Shown in pieces: positions 1-7,658 of a stretch of DNA of 50,896 nt. The notes under the pieces were generated by a model. The model made no database searches. It had not been told where the DNA came from and saw only the letters and a list, made by a program, of their open reading frames with translations. This stretch comes from a virus, in the IMG/VR virus record IMGVR_UViG_3300017719_000013, positions 1 to 50,896 of that record, one strand, 5' to 3'. Every line of letters starts with the position of its first letter. Position 1 is the stretch's first letter. Both the position numbers and the translations under genes were made by a program.

Positions 1-1203
1 TCTTTGAATCTCTTCTCGTGCATCGCTTAAAATTTGTTCTCCATTGAACTGAACGCCACCGGGCAATGTCATGCCATTGAACTTAGTGAGATTTGAACCC
101 CACTGATATTTGATTTTTGCTGTTGCATAGTTTTGTAAGAAACGATCTTTCCAAACATCAGAACCATTTGACGTATCTACAGTTTTATATGCTTCAACAA
201 CAATATAGTTACCCAGTGAAAGTTGATCCCAATCTGTATCAATCTGAATCTTGTTTGTGTGTCTATTGAATCTTAGTTGCTGTTTACCAACCAACATCTC
301 ATCTAAAAGAGATAGATGAGCCATTGACATATAGTAATGAGTTATGTTATAATTAACTATGTCGTGTAAGTTATGAAGAATAAACTGATACTTTGCGTTA
401 AACATACCAGTACCAGTAGATACTTCTGATTCCATTGGGAATAGATTAGAAACACCAATGTATGGGTCTTCAATAGTCTCGAAAGTAAGACCAGTTGTTG
501 AGCCAGCAACAGTTGTTTCGCCAGAACCATCTGTATTCTTTAACTGAAAAGTTCCACCACCAACTGAAGACGTAGATACTCTATAGTCACCAGTTGCTAG
601 TGTTGCTCCACCAGATAGCACACCAGATACTCTAATCAACTGACCTACTTCTGGAACATTTCCAGTTGTAGCAAACGAAGCACTTGTATCAGTTATCGTT
701 ATTGCACCAGTCATCTTCGTCTTAACACTTAGATCAATGTATCGAGTTTCGTACAACCCTCTATATAAATCTGCTATTTGTCGTGCATCATTAGCCCCAT
801 GAACACTTGCGAAAGTATCACTTGTAGCAAACTTACCTATAGTAAACTCACTTAGTGATGGTCTTTTAAAGAAAACTCTGTTGTTATCTACATCGACTGC
901 AACTACAGTTGCTTTTGCTGTGGCTTCTTCAGCACCACCATCTGATGCAGATACTTCTTTGATGACATCGCCTACTTTGAAGTCACCCTCTGAAAGTGTG
1001 CTAAATTCGATATAAGAGTTCAGTACTCTGGCTTTAAAATATACTTTTTCTACACCATCGAAGTGATAATCATGATAATATGCTAACGCCTCATCAACTC
1101 TATCTGTCACTTGATCATCAGAAACATTGATATCGATTACTGGTTTACCCAGTTTTCTGAGACAATATTCTTTAAATTCGGCTTTAGTTGTTGGCTCTGC
1201 CAT
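1..1203 (-). CDS. 13: Neck / head completion protein gp13 (3' end outside window)
   Basis: This gene encodes a T4 gp13-type protein, part of the neck ring that closes the filled head and receives the tail. 401 residues are present and the frame is still open at base 1, so the last residues are missing. The N-terminus (residues 15-55) carries the gp13 signature: a Leu-Arg-Lys-Leu-Gly segment, then YHFDGVEKVY near residue 46, against YHFDGVNKGF in T4. Near the other end, MTLPGGVQFNGEQIL (about 378-392) matches the T4 MMLPGGVTVDG segment. T4 gp13 is about 309 residues. The excess lies in two insertions, about 68-145 and 165-244; the second resembles a module in the beta-helix fibre. The start is the first ATG, 33 bases downstream of a leftward late promoter box. 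gp14 probably follows outside the window. Confidence 0.9.
   Translation of the reverse strand, partial: MAEPTTKAEFKEYCLRKLGKPVIDINVSDDQVTDRVDEALAYYHDYHFDGVEKVYFKARVLNSYIEFSTLSEGDFKVGDVIKEVSASDGGAEEATAKATVVAVDVDNNRVFFKRPSLSEFTIGKFATSDTFASVHGANDARQIADLYRGLYETRYIDLSVKTKMTGAITITDTSASFATTGNVPEVGQLIRVSGVLSGGATLATGDYRVSTSSVGGGTFQLKNTDGSGETTVAGSTTGLTFETIEDPYIGVSNLFPMESEVSTGTGMFNAKYQFILHNLHDIVNYNITHYYMSMAHLSLLDEMLVGKQQLRFNRHTNKIQIDTDWDQLSLGNYIVVEAYKTVDTSNGSDVWKDRFLQNYATAKIKYQWGSNLTKFNGMTLPGGVQFNGEQILSDAREEIQR
472..711 (-). other. Inserted beta module B within gp13
   Basis: Residues about 165-244 of gp13 form an insertion absent from T4 gp13. It has the order: short hydrophobic strand, VGQLIRVSG, then DYRVST, then FQLKNTDG, then a Thr-rich stretch ending TGLTF. 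The same order with similar words (LGDQVEITG, YVVSS, FTLVDTDG, TGLTF) occurs in the beta-helix fibre at 23318-23582. Similarity was judged by eye. Confidence 0.6.
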
Positions 1204-1236
1204 GTTCGATTCCTAAATTATGTTGATATAATATAC

Positions 1237-1244
1237 TATTTATA
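1237..1244 (-). promoter_or_regulatory. T4-type late promoter for gp13
   Basis: The leftward strand reads TATAAATA, an exact match to the T4 late promoter -10 element, which is recognised by the phage late sigma factor with the sliding clamp. It lies 33 bases upstream of the gp13 start codon in an intergenic region. Confidence 0.7.
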
Positions 1245-1280
1245 AGCAATAAAATCGTGCTTTTCATCAGATACAATGAG

Positions 1281-1298
1281 TATAAATATTTATAAATA
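1281..1298. promoter_or_regulatory. Tandem and palindromic late promoter boxes
   Basis: Two rightward TATAAATA boxes occur at 1281-1288 and 1291-1298, upstream of the 109-residue gene starting at 1350. Bases 1281-1294 form a perfect 14-base palindrome, so a leftward TATAAATA also reads from 1294 to 1287. The element could therefore fire toward the rightward fibre cassette and toward gp13. Confidence 0.65.
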
Positions 1299-1349
1299 AG
1301 TGATAACAGACTTCACTTAATTTCTACTTGAAAGGACAAAGGATTAAAA

Positions 1350-1679
1350 ATGGCAATTCCAATTTTACATACAATCGATAGCGGCACTAGTCAGGCAACA
1401 CATAACTTTCCAACAGATGATGGTGTTTTCTACAGAGGTGGTAAAAGCACATTCGCATTTTCTGGAGCAAACTTTAGCAATGTAACATCAATAAAAATAC
1501 AAGCTAATTTTGACGGCACGAACACAAACTGGATAGACTTAACAGACTCTAGTGATTCCCCAGTATCTTTTAATGATGCAACAATATTGACAGTAGATAT
1601 TGGTAAGTGTAACATAAGATTTCAGGTTGTTGTAGGAAGTGGCGGCACACAGAGTGATATTAACATTACGGTGTCCTAA
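1350..1679 (+). CDS. Small beta-rich virion-associated protein, function unknown
   Basis: A 109-residue protein with alternating hydrophobic and polar residues, rich in Gly, Ser, Thr and Asn. It has no cysteine pair, signal peptide or membrane segment, and looks like a single immunoglobulin-like or jelly-roll beta-sandwich domain. I do not recognise the family. It is the first gene of a rightward cassette, behind the tandem late promoter. An AAAGGA and a second AGG lie 7-20 bases upstream of the ATG. Its TAA stop overlaps the next ATG (TAATG at 1677-1681), so it is probably translated together with the 1037-residue adhesin-like protein. It may cap, chaperone or decorate that protein; this role is inferred only from position. 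Confidence 0.75.
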   Translation: MAIPILHTIDSGTSQATHNFPTDDGVFYRGGKSTFAFSGANFSNVTSIKIQANFDGTNTNWIDLTDSSDSPVSFNDATILTVDIGKCNIRFQVVVGSGGTQSDINITVS

Positions 1680-4600
1680 TGGGTCATATCCTAAAGGGGC
1701 AGGTTCGCTATACCCTAGCAGTTGAAGATGTTATTCAGCAGGGCGAAATACCCACAGACTTACAGGGTCTTCCGAGATTACCACTGTCTTTCACATCAGG
1801 CACTACAGCCTCGTTCAATGAAAACATTGATGACGATAGCTTAGTGTACACTGCTGTCGCTGAAAAACCTAATAGTGGTGGTAGCTTAGGTATCACTTAT
1901 GGATTGAGTGGAAGTGATAATACTTTGTTCCAACTGAATACAAACAGTGGAGCATTGACAATTAACGACAGTCCTGATTTCGAAAATAAATCATCATACT
2001 CTCTTTTAGTTTCTGCGAGCCATACAGGCTTTCTTCCAACAACACAAAGTTTGGCACTTAATGTCGTCAATCTTGATGATCTGGGCGTAATATTCCCGAA
2101 CAATGTTAGTTTTACATCGGGGGAATATGTTCGAACTGGTCAGGAATTCGGTAGCACTGTAACAACAACCGACCAAGATTTTGCAGGTGCTGTAACCTTC
2201 ACTCTTCAAGACCAAAATGGTTCTCCTTCAGACGCTGGCGGTAGAGTAGCAATATACACTCCTGGAAGTCTTGAGAGTAACCAATTTAAGATTAGAACTG
2301 GAAACACTCCGATGTCATTCGATCTTGATGGAAACAGTGTTGATTTCACGGTCAAAGCCGTTGATCAGGGCGGAAATGCATCCTACAAAACTTATACGGC
2401 GATTATTTCCAATAGAAATTTAATTAATAATTCTTCATATGTCACTATGCGAGGTTATCAGTCTCAAATAATAACTGATCTTCACCCTGCGGCGCAACCA
2501 TATCAATATGCAAACACCGCCCACGATAAAGGCACGATCTACAAGACATCAACATCAGGTGGTACTGGTGAGAGTGGAGGGAATATAAAAAATATGGTAG
2601 TAACCCTTAATGCTGGCACAAACACGAGAGTAAAGTATGATCTTACCAACTTGACGGCTACAAATGTAAATATTGTAGATAAACGCATAATGCGAGCAAG
2701 CGAAGTAGGTGTTACTCAGAATTGGAATAACTTGGGTACGATAAAGTTTTTAAGCGAATCAACTAGTCTCCCTTCCGAGCCAGCATTCATTTATACTGCT
2801 GTGTCGAGATATACCGCTAATGGAAGCATTACCGCATCAGTAGATGATATTGAATTCGCTAATGCGGCTGGCGCTAACTCTGACTATTCTGGTCTTGTCG
2901 GGTATAATGTTCCGAACACTCCGACACTTGCGGCATATAGACCATTAGACTATAGTGGAAATGTTTTTTATAGATTCGCAAATACAACTAACAACACCTC
3001 AGGAGCGTTTGAGGATTACGACAACACTAGTTCTTCCAGTAGAAGAATAAAGTTAAAGAGTGGTTCTTCCGTAAGTGCCGGTACAACATATCAACTAGAT
3101 ATTTTGGCGATGCCGACAGTTGCGGCATCTGTGACGAGTAGTGATTTTGAAAACTTTTCAACTAGGGACCCAGATGATATCTATCATACTGTTTGGGTGG
3201 GGGCAGGTACTTCCCCTAATGGTCATAGCAATACTGTAAACACCACAAACAATACCGTAAAAATAGAGCAAACTCCAATTAATGATCATTATGTGTTTAA
3301 TTGCACTGCGTCTGGAAGTCAAGCCGGCCCTCATTTAGTATTCCAGTCCAGTTCAGATACTGATGCTTTGAGTCGTAATCTAAGTGGGTCAACTAGTCAT
3401 CCAGTCATTAACTTGTATGTGGGTGACACAATGACACTTAATGTCCCTACTAGCGGGAGTCCTTTTAAGATAAAAACCGAAGCAGGTGGCTCTCCATCTG
3501 AATATATAGCAACTGGGTCAACTTATCCCGCTTCGGGAGTCATTGGCTTTGCTCCAAATAGCCCTCGCACATACTACTATTATAACCAAAACGATTATAG
3601 GGCAACTGGTCTAGTTCATGTCATGAGCAAAAACGATGAAATTATATTAAGAACTGGTGATAAAGTCGGTGTTGCTCCACAGTATACGAATCAGGGTATG
3701 CCTCTTGGTGATTTTGCTAATAATCACAGCATAGGTATGGGCTCTGAACGAGAATTTTATATTAGAAATTGGTATGAGATGGAAGGTGATGATGAAGATT
3801 ATGCGGGTATAGTTTCTTTCCACACTACGAAATCTGGTGCTGAAGATACGAACAGTAACCAAACAGACATCGTTAATATTACGGGTACTGCTACTGGAAG
3901 CAGTGGTGCAGGACTAAAGATCGCTCCTGTGACTGAATTCTCTACGAATTTAATTGTTTCCGATAATCCAGATTTAACGACTGCTTTCTCACCACTTAAT
4001 GCAGGTATGAATGCGACCGATGGAGGCTCATCTGCGGCCCCCGGTAGTAACGGTTCAAATGGTAACTATTCTGTCACGCAAAAAAGTTATGGAACTTTAT
4101 CAGTTTCGCCTAATAGTGATGGCAAATATCACATATATGTTTATGGTAAAAATGTACCTGGTAGTAATAACGACTATTTTGCATCTGATAATGCTATAGC
4201 ATATATTCAAATTGTAAACGCTCTTGGAACGGTTGTTGATCAAATTGATCCGATTTCCACTAATTGGGAGACAATGAGATGGCAGAATAGCCAGACCGCC
4301 GTAGCATTTCATAAATTTGTAATGTCTCCTACAGCGTTAGCAAGTTCATTTGCTGATACAGGATCTGCTAATAACAGAGTAACAACTGACTATTTCGAAA
4401 GTGGATCAACTCGATCTCTTGGAACAACAACCCAGCAGAGGGGTTGGAATATCAGAAGTGCCCCCGCAGGTAGTCTTGGTACAGGTCCGGACTATGGCAT
4501 TGTAAATCCACAGAGCAGTGCAATGGCTCTAGGTAATTCTAATCTGGCGCAGGTTCAGGGTAATAACTACTTGTATGCTGAACAAACATCTAGTTCATGG

Positions 4601-4792
4601 GCTGATGCAAATACTGGCATATACCCAGGAACTCATAAATATATGAGATCAGCAAACGCCTACAGCTTCCCTGCAGGAGGTTCAATTCTTATTGCATATT
4701 ATAATGCTGTATCCACTAACAATTTTAGTGGATCAAACAGCAACTCACTTGATGTCAATGATCAAATTGGTATAGCTTTATATCCATCATAA
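1679..4792 (+). CDS. Large adhesin-like fibre protein with cadherin-like and cupredoxin-like domains
   Basis: A 1037-residue all-beta protein, probably a host-recognition fibre or surface adhesin. Residues about 30-135 look like a cadherin-type repeat: an NTNSGALTI strand, then a PDFEN stretch and a VNLDD linker of the kind that binds calcium between repeats. A second looser repeat covers about 138-245. Residues about 537-651 resemble a cupredoxin-type sandwich (NLYVGDTMTLNVP, SPFKIKT, then YYYYNQNDYRATGLVHV), but the copper-binding His/Cys set is not evident. The C-terminal 250 residues form a further Gly/Ser/Asn-rich beta region. Translation is coupled to the 109-residue gene by TAATG. Fibre assignment is inferred from composition and neighbours. 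Confidence 0.75.
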   Translation: MGHILKGQVRYTLAVEDVIQQGEIPTDLQGLPRLPLSFTSGTTASFNENIDDDSLVYTAVAEKPNSGGSLGITYGLSGSDNTLFQLNTNSGALTINDSPDFENKSSYSLLVSASHTGFLPTTQSLALNVVNLDDLGVIFPNNVSFTSGEYVRTGQEFGSTVTTTDQDFAGAVTFTLQDQNGSPSDAGGRVAIYTPGSLESNQFKIRTGNTPMSFDLDGNSVDFTVKAVDQGGNASYKTYTAIISNRNLINNSSYVTMRGYQSQIITDLHPAAQPYQYANTAHDKGTIYKTSTSGGTGESGGNIKNMVVTLNAGTNTRVKYDLTNLTATNVNIVDKRIMRASEVGVTQNWNNLGTIKFLSESTSLPSEPAFIYTAVSRYTANGSITASVDDIEFANAAGANSDYSGLVGYNVPNTPTLAAYRPLDYSGNVFYRFANTTNNTSGAFEDYDNTSSSSRRIKLKSGSSVSAGTTYQLDILAMPTVAASVTSSDFENFSTRDPDDIYHTVWVGAGTSPNGHSNTVNTTNNTVKIEQTPINDHYVFNCTASGSQAGPHLVFQSSSDTDALSRNLSGSTSHPVINLYVGDTMTLNVPTSGSPFKIKTEAGGSPSEYIATGSTYPASGVIGFAPNSPRTYYYYNQNDYRATGLVHVMSKNDEIILRTGDKVGVAPQYTNQGMPLGDFANNHSIGMGSEREFYIRNWYEMEGDDEDYAGIVSFHTTKSGAEDTNSNQTDIVNITGTATGSSGAGLKIAPVTEFSTNLIVSDNPDLTTAFSPLNAGMNATDGGSSAAPGSNGSNGNYSVTQKSYGTLSVSPNSDGKYHIYVYGKNVPGSNNDYFASDNAIAYIQIVNALGTVVDQIDPISTNWETMRWQNSQTAVAFHKFVMSPTALASSFADTGSANNRVTTDYFESGSTRSLGTTTQQRGWNIRSAPAGSLGTGPDYGIVNPQSSAMALGNSNLAQVQGNNYLYAEQTSSSWADANTGIYPGTHKYMRSANAYSFPAGGSILIAYYNAVSTNNFSGSNSNSLDVNDQIGIALYPS

Positions 4793-4795
4793 ATA
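4788..4795 (+). promoter_or_regulatory. Probable late promoter (CATAAATA)
   Basis: CATAAATA, a one-base variant of the late promoter box, overlaps the stop codon of the 1037-residue gene and lies about 32 bases before the next start at 4827. The same variant precedes gp25 in this window. It would give the 943-residue gene its own late transcript. Confidence 0.45.
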
Positions 4796-4826
4796 GTATG
4801 ATAACACATGAATTAGAGAAAATTGC

Positions 4827-7658
4827 ATGGCTACTAGAAAATATCTAAAATTTGGTTTAAGGGCAGATAAAGACCTTTCCGATCTGACAAACTCTAAAAT
4901 TGCTGTAGATAACATCTTAAACAATTTGGCGAGTGGTTCTAATGTCTTTGGTCAGGCGTATAGCTTTTCTAGCGATGATATCGCTCCCATAAGAGAACTT
5001 GCTTCGACTGCTCTAATCGATATTATTGATCCAAATGATGCCTTGCCTAAAATACTTACAGATTTAGAGGGATCAGTTTCTAAATATGATGCTAGTGTAG
5101 TTCCAGGCGATCCTAAAAGTGGATTCCAGAATATACAACCCCAAGTTACTCTACAAGATCACTTAAATAGATTCAAAGTGGTCTTTGGTAGCCCACCATT
5201 TATTGCTGGCGGGTCAGGACCAACATCAGATTATATACACTCATCTAGATTGACCTATATTACTGGAGATATCGATAACTTTACTATCAATTTAACTCCA
5301 ACCACAAACGCTAGAAATGATTTAGTGATTGGTAATCGATATAAGATTTTAGATAAAGGTGATATCATAGATAGCCAATGGGATTCAATTGCTGTTGTTG
5401 ACGCAGGTTCATATTCTAACGGAGATGTATTTATCTGTGATCAGACTGTTGCTACAGTTATAGGTGCGAACACGACCGCTGTTGTTAGAGATGTTTCGAC
5501 TCCATCTGCAAACTATGCAACTGCACTACAAAATATACAACCAAACGATTTACCATCAAATAAATTATTTACGAGAGTCGTGAATAATTTACTCCCCAGT
5601 ATTGAGACTAGTGAAAATGCTTGGACAAGCGGTCAATTTGAATACACTGGTAGTATAAACGAGGCATTTAATAACAATGTTGGTGCTATTCAGCACACTG
5701 GATATCAAGTAGATCAATTTCAACCAGAAATAGAAACTAATGGATTGATGATAATCGAAGAAGATATTGTCGATACTCCGGGAGACGATACGAATTGGAG
5801 ATTCATAAGAGGAACAAATAGTTCAACTGTTGTCCCCACATATAATGTCACATGGCTAACAAACAGCAACGGATTTACCGAAATAACATTCACCAATATT
5901 GAAGATTGGAGAAAAGTTGCAAAATATATGCAATGTACAATAAATGGTGCGGCAGCAGGTGAGGTTTCCTCAACAGAAACTTCTAATGCAGACTATCGTG
6001 TTATTCTTGATGCTGATTTTGGAACTACTGAAAGTAGCGGAACAACCAATATAGAATTCTCATATACTATAGGTGGAGAATTCTATATTTGCTACGATAA
6101 GTTAGACTTTACTGCTCCTAGAGGAGACTTCAGACGAAAAGTACGATACACTGTGTGGTGGCCGGAAGGAACACCTGATGGAGCTAAGTTTTGGGGAAGA
6201 AAATATGATACTTCATATGACTTTGGGTCTTTGAATTTTTACAAGGTTCAACTTGACGAAACCTTTGTATCGCAAAGATATAGCTATCCATACTTTAGAG
6301 ATAATAGAGCAAATATACTCAAACAAAAAGGGGAAACAGAACTTAGAGTAGATACAAAGTTTTTAAACTTGTATCAGAAAGACGGTGCTGATAAAAACAT
6401 TGCTGAAAATACTAGCATTTTCCCAGACACAGCATCTCCCAATTATAACACTATTTCAAGTTTTACGATCACTGTTGATACCGGCGGAACCGTAGAAGCA
6501 AGTTCGGGCACCTTTGATAACGCTGAGGTCGGGGACTTTATAGTTTCTTCTCGTGATGCACATACTGGAAATGGTCAAAAGTACTTTGCAAACCAAATAG
6601 TACAAAAAGTAAGTGGTTCTAGGGTCTATATCGATAAGTTGTATGTGACTCAGACAGCAATACCATCACTAACTCCACACAAGGCGTTTTTGGTAAAAAA
6701 CAACGGTCTTATTGGAATATATAAATCATATGACGACTCTGGTGACATAACGATAGAAAGAATAGATGGAAACAATGAATTCGCAGTATACCCATTCGAA
6801 GTCGAAAGAGATACTATAGTCTATAAAATTGATGACGGTCCATTTATAGATACAGATAACGGAGATGGAACTTACTCACCAAGTACAGCAACAACACACG
6901 ATACGCATAGATATGGGTTTAGAGTTACTAGCGTAGGCCACAACAACAGCATATCTGCTTTATCGTCAGCATTAACAGTGGAAGCGCATCCATCTGATTC
7001 AGGAGCAACTATATCTACAAACAATGGTATTATGGTTGCATATACATCTAAGGGGTTGATTGATAGATCAACTGTTCAAGAATGTACTGATGTGTTTGGT
7101 CAAGAACTTGCTATAAACGCTAACTCAGGGCAAAACTCATTAACACTAAAAGACACAACTGGTATATCTGTTGGTCAGTATGCTTACTTTGACGGAGCAA
7201 TACCGTACGGAAATCCAGATGACACAGCAACAGGCTTTCCCACAATGACTAGAGTTATGACTGTTGATCATTCTACAAAAGTCATCACTTTAGGTAGAGG
7301 TGGAGTTGATTCTAACGGAGGCTTAACCATCGATGTTGACTTAACTGCCCCGATGTCAGCAGGAGCAACAATAGTATTCGTTCCTTATGACGCAGGTCCT
7401 GATTCTAATGGTTGGGATAGACAAAATAAAGAATACTGTGTTATACCACTAAACACTGCTCCACCGTGGGAAGGCACTGATTTAGGGCTTGCAAGTCCGG
7501 CTGTATCTTCTGTAGAAAATTACGGAGTTATGGCAAGAGAACTTAGAGTAGTTACTTTATCTCTTGTTACTCCAGATGTTAATATTGGAGTATATACTGC
7601 TGATAATGACGATAAAGTTAGATATATGAAAGTAAAGTATACCCCACCAGTAAGTTAA
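4827..7658 (+). CDS. Large fibre-like structural protein with module A
   Basis: A 943-residue beta-rich virion protein, last of the rightward cassette. Its first 60 residues (ADKDLSDLTNSKIAVDNI, then FSSDDIAPIREL) resemble the N-termini of the leucine-rich-repeat protein and, more weakly, the 835-residue protein on the other strand, suggesting a shared attachment segment. Residues about 166-224 contain one copy of module A (IGNRYKILDKG, DSQW, NGDVFIC). The middle has many aromatic beta strands, with VWWPEG near residue 447. About 770-850 includes a LTLKDTTGISVGQYAYFDG strand pair of the sort seen in phage fibres. No catalytic motif was recognised. The ribosome site is weak (AGAGAAA). Its stop overlaps the opposing gene's stop. 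Confidence 0.75.
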   Translation: MATRKYLKFGLRADKDLSDLTNSKIAVDNILNNLASGSNVFGQAYSFSSDDIAPIRELASTALIDIIDPNDALPKILTDLEGSVSKYDASVVPGDPKSGFQNIQPQVTLQDHLNRFKVVFGSPPFIAGGSGPTSDYIHSSRLTYITGDIDNFTINLTPTTNARNDLVIGNRYKILDKGDIIDSQWDSIAVVDAGSYSNGDVFICDQTVATVIGANTTAVVRDVSTPSANYATALQNIQPNDLPSNKLFTRVVNNLLPSIETSENAWTSGQFEYTGSINEAFNNNVGAIQHTGYQVDQFQPEIETNGLMIIEEDIVDTPGDDTNWRFIRGTNSSTVVPTYNVTWLTNSNGFTEITFTNIEDWRKVAKYMQCTINGAAAGEVSSTETSNADYRVILDADFGTTESSGTTNIEFSYTIGGEFYICYDKLDFTAPRGDFRRKVRYTVWWPEGTPDGAKFWGRKYDTSYDFGSLNFYKVQLDETFVSQRYSYPYFRDNRANILKQKGETELRVDTKFLNLYQKDGADKNIAENTSIFPDTASPNYNTISSFTITVDTGGTVEASSGTFDNAEVGDFIVSSRDAHTGNGQKYFANQIVQKVSGSRVYIDKLYVTQTAIPSLTPHKAFLVKNNGLIGIYKSYDDSGDITIERIDGNNEFAVYPFEVERDTIVYKIDDGPFIDTDNGDGTYSPSTATTHDTHRYGFRVTSVGHNNSISALSSALTVEAHPSDSGATISTNNGIMVAYTSKGLIDRSTVQECTDVFGQELAINANSGQNSLTLKDTTGISVGQYAYFDGAIPYGNPDDTATGFPTMTRVMTVDHSTKVITLGRGGVDSNGGLTIDVDLTAPMSAGATIVFVPYDAGPDSNGWDRQNKEYCVIPLNTAPPWEGTDLGLASPAVSSVENYGVMARELRVVTLSLVTPDVNIGVYTADNDDKVRYMKVKYTPPVS
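7655..7658. other. Shared TTAA: two convergent stop codons overlap
   Basis: The rightward gene ends TAA at 7656-7658 and the leftward gene ends TAA at 7657-7655, both inside one TTAA palindrome. There is no intergenic space and I see no hairpin terminator nearby, so each transcript must run into the other gene's antisense strand. Confidence 0.9.

Noticed and set aside
3288-3632. Copper-binding cupredoxin
   Set aside because: The expected His/Cys/His/Met set is not found in the strand positions; only the beta pattern is similar.
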